From contig NC_089495.1 in assembly GCF_036850765.1 (NCBI RefSeq), positions 22,536,875 through 22,600,874 of the forward strand: a stretch of 64,000 nt of DNA, in the 5' to 3' direction. The notes beneath the pieces were generated by a model that worked only from the letters and a program-made list of their open reading frames with translations, made no database searches and had not been told where the DNA came from. The translations under genes were made by a program, and so were the position numbers. The stretch is from Saccopteryx bilineata (lineage: Eukaryota; Chordata; Mammalia; Chiroptera; Emballonuridae). This document shows positions 1 through 9,702 of the stretch, piece by piece (within the stretch, counting starts at the first letter, position 1; each line of letters opens with the position of its first letter).

Positions 1-814
1 GCACGCAGGGGAGGGCTTGGGGGCTGGGGCAGAGGATTTATGCCTAGAAATTGAGTCAATGAAGTTAGGTCTGGCTGGTCTCATACCCTCTGAACTGTCA
101 CCTCCACATTCGGCAGATGACAACAATCAAGAACCAGCTCCTGCCATTTCACCTAGGATTGGACCTGAAGTGCCTAAGGGAACGGACCTTAGCTTACAGA
201 GACCATGGTTGGCAGGGGCAGTCTCTCAGTACATATTTACTGGTTGTGGGTAATTTGGTATCATAACAAGAGCACATGCTAGGGTAGTTTGGGATTGTTT
301 AATTTTAAATATTCTGACAAATCTCTTTAGAGTATAGCAATGTCTTGATGCTCCTTGGCAGGAGTTAGGTCACACGGCAAGCAGCTCATGTCTACTCAAT
401 GACCTCAAACCAGGACTGGCTTTGTCACCGAGCTTGGAAGATCTTCTAGTTCAGGCTTTTCTTCTTTATGTTTCAGGGTGTTTCTGGTTTTAGAAAATGC
501 CCGTATTACCTCTTTCCCTGCTTCAACCTCCCCTCGTGGATCACCAGGCCACTCGTCTTCCTTTAAAGGCTTTCTGTTTGTTTGTTTTTACAGGGTTCAA
601 GGAGCAAGCTGGTGTTCAAAGGGAAGCATTGAGAAGCCTTCTGCTCTCCGTCTTTCATTCTCTCCTGGGCAATACATGATCATTGTTATTCGATTCTTAT
701 TTTATTTTTTGAGGACTCATACAGATCATAACACAAGGATATACATTCTATCTCTTATACAAAAGATAGCATACTGTAGTCACTGTTTGACATTTCCCTT
801 TTATTTTTCACACA
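1..814. other. No recognised feature
   Basis: I see no gene, RNA or clear repeat here. The open frames lack recognisable domains and carry no splice or codon pattern that I can support. A pyrimidine-rich stretch lies near 570-600. Confidence 0.5.
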
Positions 815-985
815 AACTGTACTTAATTGAGGTATAACATACGGTAAAATACACAAAACTTAAGTGCGCAGGCCAGTGATTATTTTTCCTTTTGTAAAAC
901 TTATTTTTTCTTGTGTGAATTCTAAAAGCAGCTTTGTTGAGGTACAATTGGCAGACTACAATGAACCGCAGATCTATGTACATAA
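815..985 (-). repeat. Old LINE-1 3'-end remnant
   Basis: The plus strand contains TTGAGGTATAACATACGGTA followed by an AAAATACACAAAACTTAAGTG-like stretch, and then a second TTGAGGTACAATTGGCA segment. This wording is typical of the antisense 3' region of old mammalian LINE-1 (L1M) elements. The copy is strongly diverged and in at least two pieces. The family assignment is from recognition, not alignment. Confidence 0.4.
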
Positions 986-994
986 ATATATATG

Positions 995-998
<4 letters not shown>

Positions 999-1031
<33 letters not shown>
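999..1031. repeat. (TA)n microsatellite
   Basis: An uninterrupted alternating TA run of about 30 bases. It is probably length-polymorphic. Confidence 0.9.
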
Positions 1032-1033
<2 letters not shown>

Positions 1034-1487
1034 GTGTATCTGTAGTATAGGCATCACGCTCAGAAGTTTCCTCTTGCCTCTGTATTTCCCTATTAGCTAC
1101 TAAGACAGAACGGATTGATGAATCGGGCTGAAGCATTTAACATTAAGCACATTTACACCCTGTGGTTACTTCTTTGAAGCGCCTCTTATTTCTTAAGAGC
1201 CAGGAGGTCGTAACAAACTTAAGGCTTTACTACAACTAAGTCTTATTAATCACTTAAATTTCTGACAATGAAACATTTGACCTCAAGGGACTTTGATAAG
1301 ATTATCAAAGCTTATTTTGTCACTCTGTAAATCATCCAGCGTCAGGGTTTGTGGACCTGGGCAGTTTTATTCAAAGAATTAAGGATTCTTGGAAAAAAAG
1401 AAACAGAACTTCTATGGAATTTCAAGATTTTTTTTGTTTGTTTGTTTAGAAGCCATAATTCTAGGAGGAAGGAAATGAGCAGCTTGT

Positions 1488-1690
1488 TAAGCACCTTGTA
1501 TTAACCATGGGCTTTACATAAAACAAATCATTTTATCCTCACAAGTAACCTGCCACAAAGATGGGATTATCACCATTCTCACAGCAGAGGAAACAGGATC
1601 TGAGAACCTAAGGAATTTACCCAAGGTGATGCAGTCAGTGGCGTGAGCTGGCACTGGAACCAGAGCGATACTATTTTAGAGCCCATCCGT
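1488..1690 (-). repeat. MIR SINE remnant
   Basis: The plus strand reads through the antisense MIR core: falling TTATCCTCACAA, then CAGAGGAAACAGGATCTGAG, then a CCCAAGGTGATGCAGTCAG-like segment and GGAACCAGAG. This order matches the MIR pattern (tRNA-derived, pan-mammalian) in reverse orientation. It is diverged and has lost its ends. Confidence 0.55.
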
Positions 1691-1917
1691 TTTATACCAT
1701 GGCTCCCCCGTCTGTCCCCCACTCGTAAACACATATACGTATATATCAGCATGTCCTATATACACTACATTTTCAATACTTTGAAAAGCCTTAGGAAAAA
1801 AAAATGCAACAGTCTATAATGGAGGCAAACTGGTCACAAAATACATGAATAAATGAATTTTGCTCTTGCTATAAATTTACGTATATGGAGTTATTCCTGA
1901 GTATTTTAGTAAACAAG

Positions 1918-1961
1918 AAGTGAGAGGTTGTTATAGCCTAAGTGAGAGGTTATTATAGCCT
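1918..1961. repeat. 22-bp tandem duplication
   Basis: Two adjacent copies of a 22-base unit beginning AAGTGAGAGGTT and ending TTATAGCCT. They differ at one base (G versus A) and are followed by AAGC. This is a recent-looking small duplication with no coding role visible. Confidence 0.85.
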
Positions 1962-2664
1962 AAGCACTGTGCTCTTTCCTTTGGCAGAGGCAAAATAAGG
2001 ATGACACGTGACACCTACTGGCAAAGACTGTGTCATGTTGCTGGGAGGTGAGGCAGGGAGTGGTAGGTATCGTGCAGTGACTGTGAGACCAGTATGGTTC
2101 TGGAAAGGGCCTGGCTGAAGAAGCAGAATGGGAACCTTTGAGGTTGGATGTGTAGTGGGGGATCTGCCTATCCAGAGCTTTAAAAACCAGACAGTGAAGT
2201 TTTGATGAGTTTGCTCAAGTTAACAGAGAGCTAATCTGAGCCAGGACTAAGTATCAGGTGTCCTGCCTAGTTATACATCTTACCAACCTCTGTAGTCTCC
2301 AAAAACTGACATCTTACTATTCCAAGAGCCAACTTCTCTTACTGCTAGAGAAGAAAATAGGACCTTAGTCAGGGCCCCACAGGAAACTGATGACACACTC
2401 AAAAAGTGATGGAAGAGCATTTCACAGAGGACCCGTTTAGAAAGGTAGAGCAGGTTAGAGAAAAGCATCAGGATCATCAATAGCAGAAAGTCATTGCCAC
2501 CCCAAGTGTGGGCTCATTGGGACAGAAATGGTACTAGAACCAATGAGAACAGTAGTTGAAGGTGGTGTGCTGCATATTATGGGGGATACACTACCACCAG
2601 ATACAGGCACTAAATACTTGTTCCTCACTGTATGGCCTGTAGTTGCCTCCATCACGGCCGTGCA

Positions 2665-3191
2665 CATGCAGGTTCTCATTAGATTCAGACAGACAGTAAA
2701 GAAACAGTGGAGCCAAAAAAATGGCGGGCCATTCCTTTATTCAAGACTCGCACTGCCGGACCAACACAACACACAGGGCTCCCAAAGCCACTCACACGTT
2801 CTCCAGTTCCACAACCAGGAGAATCTTCTCCGGGTTTTCCTAGAATCAAAGGCCCCCACCAGTCTCAGCAGAGCTCACAAAAACCCCTCGCCCCCTCACC
2901 TCTGATTTCCCATCTGCCAACACTGCTTCTTATTCTGCAAAACTGACTTCTCTCTCTTTCTCTGCCATCTTAGCTTCTTCCTCCTTCTTCTCCTTTTTCC
3001 CCTGCTCCTTCCTTTTAAAACTTTTCTGGCGCCAAAACCTCTCCTCCATTAGCATAACAATGACCCTTCCCAAGCAGGAAGTTAATTAGTATTTTCACAG
3101 ATCACATACCTGGTACTGCCCAACACCATTTCTAACAATAATAGTGAGCAAACTCAAAAAACACAGATTTTACAAACTCATTTTCCCAACA
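2665..3191 (-). repeat. Probable solo endogenous retrovirus LTR
   Basis: Read on the minus strand, the segment starts TGTTGGGAAAATGAG. It has a TATA-like TTTTAAAAGG box (plus-strand 3011-3020) and, about 280 bases further on, an AATAAA signal (plus-strand near 2731-2742). It ends in a U5-like tail near 2665. That order (U3 with TATA, R with poly(A) signal, U5) is the structure of a retroviral LTR. No gag, pol or env is seen on either side, so it would be a solo LTR. I could not find a convincing target duplication, so both ends are uncertain. The family is not identified. Confidence 0.5.
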
Positions 3192-3199
3192 CTCACTCT

Positions 3200-5340
3200 C
3201 CCCAAATTCCCTGGTCAGTTCCTGTTTCCTCCCATTGGTTCAAACCAGCAGGAAGCCAGAGATCACTGGAGCTGTGTGGATATAGTCCCTAAGGTCAGCT
3301 CCTGGAGTGCAGTGTAGAGCGGAAAAGGACAGCAGGTGGATGTGAAGGACAGATGGAGAATATCCAGTGCAAAACCTGGGCTCCGGGATCAGGGAAGGCT
3401 TTTCTGGGCAGAACATCAAAGGAGCTATTTCAGGTGCCTTAGAATCTCAGAGGTTTGAACTCACTCCCTTTTGTAATCCAACAGCTCACCCCAGTTCTTA
3501 ACAGCAACTCTATAAACCCAGGACCTTATTCTTGTTGTAGTCATCATTTCCTGCAGAACTCAGATACAAGTGCCAGCTGTTCAGCTCAAGCCCTTGCTGA
3601 AGAAGCGATAATGGGTCTATTCTTAGTGATCACATTGTGATGGGTTAGCGACTTGAAGTTCAAGGTAGTGGGTGCCCAGATAACTCTGAATGGTGGTGCT
3701 GTTCCTTGGTTTGAAAGAAGTCTTCCTTATTAACTCATTATCTCTCTGGAGAGGCAGTTGTTTTTTGGCTCCAGCTTTTAAATGATAGTGGCTCTATTTC
3801 CGACTTGCTTGGAAACTATTATTAACTATTATTCCAAACAATACAATTGCATATTTGACAATCCAGAAACCAAATTTAGCCATGCAAATTATAGACAGCT
3901 ACTTTCATATAATGTCACTGTGATGACCCAATTTTTAAGAAAGGGAAGCTTAACAAAGCCAGCTTTAAATGCTTAAAACAATATTTTATGTAAGAAACCA
4001 TTTCCCCCACCAAAGATGCATAGACGGCTAAAATGTTCCCAGAGCTATCTGGAAGATAACTAATGTTTCTTTCAAAGGAAGAGGAAGTGGCAGAGCATCA
4101 AATATATGCAAAAACCCTTCAAAGCTGGATGTGCCATTAACTTCCTAAGGAATTATATTGTAACTAAGGGAAACTAAAGAGGTAATTTCAATGATTTAAA
4201 CACCACCCTTTTCCCTCTTTCTCCAAACCCCCCACGACAATGCTCATAATGTTAGACTGACCTTTAACATATGTGATTTTAATGAAAGACAAGACATTCT
4301 CTTCTGCAGAGTACATCTCAAACCATTCTTTAAAGAGATGATTCAAGCAAAGGCTTGTGCACCTGCTTGTGAAGAGGGACATCTGACCTTTGAAAAATAT
4401 CCCACAAGTCTGAGTCATCAAAGTATATTATAGCTTTATTTTTGCAGACAAAAGAATTCAAGAACAGCCTGGATAATGGAGAAATCTGTTAATCTAGACG
4501 GATTGGAATGCCATTCATTTAGATCTCACTCTGTGATGTTTAGGTAGGTTATTTAAAGCTCTCAGATTCTTTTTACCATCTTTAACATAAAGATAAAAAT
4601 GCTATTCTGCTTGCTTCTTGTAAATGACAAATGGATTTCTGTGTGAGCACAGTGTTCAGTACATGAGCACTGAGGTATTTTTCCTAAATACATGGAATGT
4701 AGTACGAGAAACCTACCACAGTAACACACGAGCCCTTCTCAGAGTTCAGGGCTCTTACTGAGAACGCTATGTTGGCTAGGATCTAGGAGAGAAAAAGAAT
4801 ATTGTCATGTATATGGGACCTGAGAAAATGTCATGGTTTCTGACAAACCCATCTAGCGTGTGCCAACTTGAGGATGCTGGTGAGTTTTCAAGTTCATCTG
4901 TTGGGGGGCCAGCTTGCTTTGCCTTGGAATTACCTGACCAGTTCCTCAGAGGCCATGGTGAGTGGACAGTGGCAATAGTGGTACTACTCTTCCTGCAAAA
5001 TGATTAGTATGATTGGTCAGCTTGCCCATACGTGGGGAAAGAACACTTCTAGACATGGGAAAAATGTTAATGTGAGATTGTGACTTTGCTCTCATGGTGA
5101 AGTTTCAAGATTTAAATAGCTTCAAAGAGCTCCAGTGTGACAGAAGCTCTTTAAATCCCTGACCTTTGTTTCCGCAGACTTCAAACCTCCTTTCCCTACT
5201 CCAGAGATCTGCTCAACTTGAACCTTTGGGGACAAGAGTCAGCTGATCTTTATATTTTTCTGACTTTTTATAAATCTTATATGATTGGTGATCATTATTT
5301 TGTCATTTATATAATTCATAGTCATAAAGTGTTTACTTTT
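3200..5340. other. No recognised feature
   Basis: AT-rich, apparently unique sequence. The short open frames (for example at 3455-3640 and 3782-3976) lack domains and are taken as chance. No repeat that I can name is present. Confidence 0.45.
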
Positions 5341-5350
5341 AAAAATAATA

Positions 5351-5402
5351 GTTTATTTATTTATTCATTCATTCATTCATTTATTTAAGTGCGAGCGGAA
5401 GG

Positions 5403-5441
<39 letters not shown>

Positions 5442-5541
5442 GTGCGTTAATCTGTCCTTGTGTGCACCCTGACTGGGGATCAAACCAGCAACTCTGCGCA
5501 ATGGGACAGCGCTCTACCAACTGAGCTATCCAGCCAGGGCT
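5351..5541 (-). mobile_element. tRNA-derived SINE (Ves-like)
   Basis: On the minus strand it begins AGCCCTGGCTGGATAGCTCA (tRNA-like head with A box). It carries a B-box-like GGTTTGATCCC, then a (CT)n/(GA)n tract (plus-strand 5405-5437) and an A/T-rich tail. AAAATAATA flanks it on both sides (5342-5350 and 5542-5550), consistent with target-primed insertion by LINE-1 machinery. It is moderately diverged. Confidence 0.85.
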
Positions 5542-5550
5542 AAAATAATA

Positions 5551-6330
5551 TTTTTAAAAATTGAAATTCATTTTATTATTTTCCTGTGCTTTGTAATCCT
5601 TGACTCTAAGCAGAGCAAAAACAGAAGGAACAAGGAAGAGGGTGAGAAGAAATTTTGGCCATCTGCTGCACTATCTCCCCTCTAGGGACAGTTAACAGCA
5701 AATTGCACAGGCAGATAGCGAGCAGGACTTGAATCTTAACTGTCTTTATTATTACCCCTCCTAGAATCATTCTCGAGCTTATTCCTAATGAGTAACAAAA
5801 TGGCTTCTAATTTATTGTATTTATTTACTTCAAAGTGCTTTTTATATTTATCAAAGTTAGACATAACTGGGTTAAAAATCAGATTGCATTTAAAAGGTAA
5901 TAATGAAAAACAGCGTTTCCCATCTCCACAATCAACCTGTAAGAGGCAAGGTCTAATGTATTCTAGCTGATGATGTTGCTATTGACCACCTGGGTTCTAA
6001 ATAATATGCATATATCACTATTTCTTGATTTATCAATTATTAATTTACATTGTAGCAGTCAAGTTTAGGTTTTGTGTACTCTCCTATACTCCCCTTTCTC
6101 ATCTCTAGTTCTACCAAAATATTATGGTTAAATTGTATTTGATATTTAGTTTATTATGGTTGAGTACATCTTGTTCAACAAGGTTATGTGCTATAATTAC
6201 ATTTTGTTTTACAAATTTTTGTTTAATCAAAGATAATTAATTGTCTTGTTTTATCATTTCCTTCAATTTTTTAAATTTTATTCTCCGGCTCTCATGATCA
6301 TTCAGATCTGTCACCTCCTTTTTACTTTCA
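5551..6330. other. No recognised feature
   Basis: AT-rich sequence without a convincing gene. The 60-residue open frame near 5788 has no domain. Confidence 0.45.
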
Positions 6331-6331
6331 A

Positions 6332-6368
6332 AGAGGAGAGAGAGAGAGAGAGAGAGTGAGAGAGAGAT
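6332..6368. repeat. (GA)n microsatellite
   Basis: AGAG repeats with one GTGAG interruption. No tRNA-like head is attached, so it is annotated as a simple repeat only. Confidence 0.8.
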
Positions 6369-6530
6369 ACTCTATTCCTGTTTTACTTTTAAATGGTCAA
6401 ATCTCTTTAGTCATCATCAATCAATTCTATTATGCATAAGGCATCCCTCCCAACCCTCTGTTCTCTCCTCCAATTCTGATGTAGCTGTCCTCTGGGCCTG
6501 CTGCCTAGCTGTACCCAGGATTCCTTATAC

Positions 6531-6862
6531 CAGGGGCCCCCAAACTATGGCCCGCGGGCCACATGCGGCCCCCCTGAGGCCATTTATCCAGCCCCCATCG
6601 CACTTCCGGAAAGGGCACCTCTTTCATTGGTGGTCAGTAAGAGGAGCATAGTTCCCATTGAAATACTGGTCAGTTTGTTGATTTAAATTTACTTGTTCTT
6701 TATTTTAAATGTTATATTTGTTCCCGTTTTGTTTTTTTACTTTAAAATAAGATATGTGCAGTGTGCATAGGGATTTGTTTATAGTTTTTTTTATAGTTTG
6801 GCCCTCCAATGGTCTGAGGGACAGTGAACTGGCCCCCTGTGTAAAAAGTTTGGGGACCCCTG
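6531..6862. mobile_element. Non-autonomous hAT transposon (MITE), complete
   Basis: The termini are CAGGGGCCCCCAAACT on the left and AGTTTGGGGACCCCTG on the right. These are 16-base inverted repeats with one mismatch. A perfect 8-bp target duplication CCTTATAC lies at 6523-6530 and 6863-6870. The 332-base interior has no reading frame for a transposase, so the element must have been moved in trans. CAGGGGTCCCCAAACT-type ends with 8-bp duplications are the signature of the hAT superfamily. Confidence 0.93.
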
Positions 6863-6934
6863 CCTTATACCTTTCTTCATCTGATTATACTGCCTTATTT
6901 TTCTGCAGCACATACTCTATGAAGGTTATTAACA

Positions 6935-7395
6935 AAGGGTGCATTGGGGGTAAAATTCTTGACTTCCGGTGTATTTGAAAATGTCTTTCCTCCGTGCTCA
7001 TACTTGTTCAATCATCTGTCTGGTAACAGGATTCTCAGCTGAGAAGGATTCCCCTCAGAAGTTTGAGGTCAGTACTGGTTTGATGTCGTCTACCAGCATT
7101 GCTGTTGCGAATTCTAATGCCTTTCTGATTTCATTTCTGTCTGACTGTTTTTGTTCTCCTTAAATGCTTTTAATATCTTCCATTTTGTGCCTGACATACT
7201 TTTTTCATTATTTATTCATTCCTTGTGCAGAGCACTTTGTGGTTACTTTCAATCTGGAGACTCACATTGAGTTCTGGGTTTCCTATTATTTCTTTGATAA
7301 TTTCCTTTTTTTCATTTTCTTCTTTTCTTAGAACCGCTATTCATTGATGTCAGACTTCTTGAATTGATTCTCTAAATTTCTTACCTCTATTTTCT
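6935..7395 (-). repeat. Ancient LINE remnant (HAL1/L1M ORF1-like), first piece
   Basis: The plus strand has the antisense wording of an old LINE-1/HAL1 first ORF: GAAAATGTCTTTCCTCC, GCTGTTGCGAATTCTAATGCC, TTTCAATCTGGAGACTCACA and a TTATTTCTTTGATAATTTCC stretch. It continues beyond the SINE cluster at 7999. It is heavily diverged with no open frame. HAL1 versus old L1M is not resolved. Confidence 0.45.
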
Positions 7396-7411
7396 TTAAA
7401 AAACTTTTTTC

Positions 7412-7808
7412 GGCCCTGGCCGGTTGACTCAACGGTAGAGCGTCGGCCTGGCGTATGGGCGACCAGGGTTCGATTCCCGGCCAGGGCACATAGGAGAAGC
7501 GTCCATTTGCTTCTCCACCCCCACCCCCTCCTTCCTCTCTGTCTCTCTCTTCCCCTCCAGCAGCCAAGGCTCCATTGGAGCAAAGATGGCCCAGGCGCTG
7601 GGGATGGCTCCTTGGCCTCTGCCCCAGGCGCTAGAGTGGCTCTGGTCGTGGCAGAGCGACGCCCCAGAGGGGCAGAGCATCGCCCCCTGGTGGGCAGAGC
7701 GTCGACCCTGGTGGGCGTGCCAGGTGGATCCCGGTCGGGCGCATGCGGGAGTCTGTCTGACTGTCTCTCCCCGTTTCCAGCTTCAGAAAAATACAAAAAA
7801 ACAAAAAC
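7412..7808 (+). mobile_element. Long tRNA-derived SINE, young copy
   Basis: Starts GGCCCTGGCCGGTTGACTCA (tRNA-like head with A box). The B box GGTTCGATTCC lies about 55 bases in. Then come a pyrimidine-rich stretch, a GC-rich body unlike the head, and an A-rich tail. AAAAACTTTTTT at about 7399-7410 and 7809-7820 is the target duplication. At roughly 400 bases it is about twice the length of the short SINE at 5351. Other members of the same long family lie at 8916, 18778 and 32727. The head would look like a tRNA gene to a scanner, but the context shows a SINE. Confidence 0.9.
7680..7693 (-). promoter_or_regulatory. CTCF-like motif inside SINE
   Basis: The minus strand reads CCACCAGGGGGCGA, which closely matches the known CTCF core CCACCAGGGGGCGC. 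It lies in the GC-rich body of the SINE. Binding is inferred from the motif only. Confidence 0.4.
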
Positions 7809-7998
7809 AAAAACTTTTTTTCATTAATTTAAGAGGGAGATAAAGGGAGAGAGAGGGAGAAACATCAACTTGTAGTTCCACTTAGTTTTGCCATTTTGTG
7901 CACTCACTGATTTTTTCATATGTGTCCTGACTGAGCCAAATCTGTGACCCCTGGCACGTCGGATGGACGCTTTACCCTCTGAGCTACCCACCAGGGCC

Positions 7999-8110
7999 TT
8001 ACCTTTATTTTCTATTTTTCTTTTGTTGCACTTTTGGGGGATATTTTATCACAACTTATTTGTCAATCTCTTTACTGAGCACTTTAAAATTAATGTCTTT
8101 TTCAGAGAAT
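7999..8110 (-). repeat. Ancient LINE remnant, second piece
   Basis: Continues the antisense old LINE text interrupted at 7395 by the SINE block (for example TTTTGTTGCACTTTTGGG and CTCTTTACTGAGCAC). It fades into unrecognised sequence. Confidence 0.35.
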
Positions 8111-8904
8111 AACATATGTTTGTGTTAAAAATCCAAAATTACAAAAGAGAGTGTAGGAGGAAGAGGTAACCCTCCCTTCGGCCCTCATTCCTCAGACGTC
8201 CAGCCTGACACCTTGGTGGGGAGAGTTGGCACAGCCCAAGATGGCACTGAAAAGCATTACTACATATTTTAGGAAAGTTTACGTGCTGCGTGATGGAAGT
8301 CCGAGCTCTCTCCCCAACCCCCTCCCCAACCCCTTTTCTAGAAGGCAACCCTCCAGGCATATATCATGCAACATAAGAACTGACTGGGTGTCTTTGCTGG
8401 AGAACAGAACCTTGGCTGGCAGCATCCTTGGGTCTTTTCTTCTGGGTTGGAAAGATCCCCAAACGTAGAACATTCTAGTATCTTGTTTGGTGAGTAGGAC
8501 AAGCCTGAAGTCTGTGTGCTAACATTTTCAGAAAGAGAGCTGGGGAGTTTGGAAGATAGGAGTTGTTGCGGGGAGCCCCCTCCATACTCAGCGTGTAAAT
8601 TCCCACTTTATTTTTCTGTTTCCAATATTGCACTCCTCCCCCTAACTATTTCTGGTCTCCCAACCCAGAGACCCTTTGTTTACACTTTCTAGAGAACAAA
8701 ACTTGAACCTTGCTGGGGTGGGGAGTCATCTGGCTGAGCTGAGTTCGAGGAGGGATCTGTAGTTCTGTTTTTCCTGCTCTTGAGATTGGATGATGTCTAT
8801 GGATCCATTTTCTTGTTTACTGAAACATTCCTTTGTTATTTCCGTCCTACTCTGACCTAGTCTACTTAGTGAGTATTTCACTTCAGATATACTGCTTAGT
8901 TTCA
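8111..8904. other. No recognised feature
   Basis: Possibly more of the same ancient element, since text resembling it resumes near 8790. Nothing could be named. Short open frames on both strands around 8226-8473 overlap each other and have no domain. Confidence 0.4.
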
Positions 8905-8915
8905 GAATTTCCACT

Positions 8916-9299
8916 TTTTTTTTTTTTTTTTTTTTTTTCCATTTTTCTGAAGCTGGAAACAGGGAGGCAGTCAGACAGACTCCCGCATGCGCCCGACCGG
9001 GATCCACCCGGCATGCCCACCAGGGGGCGATGCTCTGCCCCTCTGGGGCGCCGCTCTGTTGCAACCAGAGCCATTCTAGCGCCTGAGGCAGAGGCCACGG
9101 AGCCATCCTCAGCACCGGGCAAACTTTGCTCCAATGGAGCCTTGGCTGCGGGAGGGGAAGAGAGAGACAGAGAGGAAGGAGAGGGGGAGGGGTGGAGAAG
9201 CAGATGGGCGCTTCTCCTGTGGTGCTGTGGCCAGGAATCGAAACCGGGACTCCTGCACGCCAGGCCGACACTCTACCACGGAGCCAACCGGCCAGGGCC
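8916..9299 (-). mobile_element. Long tRNA-derived SINE
   Basis: The minus strand starts at 9299 with GGCCCTGGCCGGTTGGCTCC and a tRNA-like head. It runs through the same GC-rich body as the copy at 7412 and ends in a long A tail (plus-strand T run near 8917-8938). GAATTTCCACT (8905-8915) and GAATTTCCGCT (9300-9310) are the target duplication. It carries one copy of the internal unit of about 23 bases that is doubled in the 7412 and 18778 copies. Confidence 0.92.
9017..9030 (+). promoter_or_regulatory. CTCF-like motif inside SINE
   Basis: Reads CCACCAGGGGGCGA on the plus strand, in the body of the minus-strand SINE. It matches the CTCF core closely. Function is untested. Confidence 0.4.
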
Positions 9300-9310
9300 G
9301 AATTTCCGCT

Positions 9311-9451
9311 TGTTTATACTTTCCGTAGCTCTGCTGGAATTTTCTACTTTTTCATTCATTAAGAGTATATTTTCTTTTCTTTTATTGAACACAGTTATCA
9401 CAGATTTTTTTTTAAAAAAAATCTTTGTCTGCTATTTAAAATATCTGGTTC
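9311..9451 (-). repeat. Ancient LINE remnant, third piece
   Basis: Old diverged sequence into which the LINE-1 inserted. It includes the 15-base target TAAAATATCTGGTTC at 9437-9451. The text TTTGTCTGCTATTTAAAATATCTGGTT continues in kind after 15433, so both flanks belong to one old element. The identity as HAL1/L1M is uncertain. Confidence 0.4.
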
Positions 9452-9702
9452 GACTAGTGATGTCACGGAAATGGCGCCGTGAGAAGCGCGTCCGACAGCT
9501 CTCCCCTAAATCACAACAAATTTATCAACTAGAAACAGAAAAATTTATCCTCGGAGCATTCCGGAGTTCCACACAAACTGAAAGCAAAAGGACTGTTATC
9601 ACTTGAATCTGAGAGACGAGGGTGTGGAGGAAGCTACCGCAGCGACGCTCATTCAAGCCGCGAGGGAGTGCGCCTGCGTGCTATCAATAAGACCACCCTC
9701 AG
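9452..9702 (+). promoter_or_regulatory. LINE-1 5'UTR / internal promoter, short form
   Basis: About 250 bases between the target duplication and the ORF1 start. The start (GTGATGTCACGGAAATGGCG) carries a YY1-like AAATGGCGCC at 9469-9478, a position where LINE-1 promoters often have such a site. The same 5' start is recognisable, though diverged, in the minus-strand LINE-1 ending at about 26386. That element has 2.6 kb before ORF1, so this UTR is unusually short. Confidence 0.65.

Larger units (their letters stand above)
7396..7998 (-). mobile_element. Older tRNA-derived SINE, split by a younger SINE
   Basis: The head is at the right end. Minus strand from 7997 reads GCCCTGGTGGGTAGCTCAGA, and the body runs down to about 7822 with a GA-rich stretch. 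Its A tail, T-rich on the plus strand, lies at 7396-7411 and contains the younger SINE (7412-7808). Matching TTACCTCTATTTTCT (7381-7395) and TTACCTTTATTTTCT (7999-8013) flank the whole block, which supports one original insertion later interrupted. Confidence 0.8.

Noticed and set aside
7412..7487. tRNA-like head with A and B boxes (also at 18778, 11092 and 56589)
   Set aside because: Each is followed by a SINE body and A tail and is flanked by target duplications, so these are SINEs and not tRNA genes.
8833..9606. 257-residue plus-strand open frame
   Set aside because: It runs through the A/T tail and reverse body of a SINE, then across the flank into the LINE-1 5'UTR. It crosses element borders, so it is chance.
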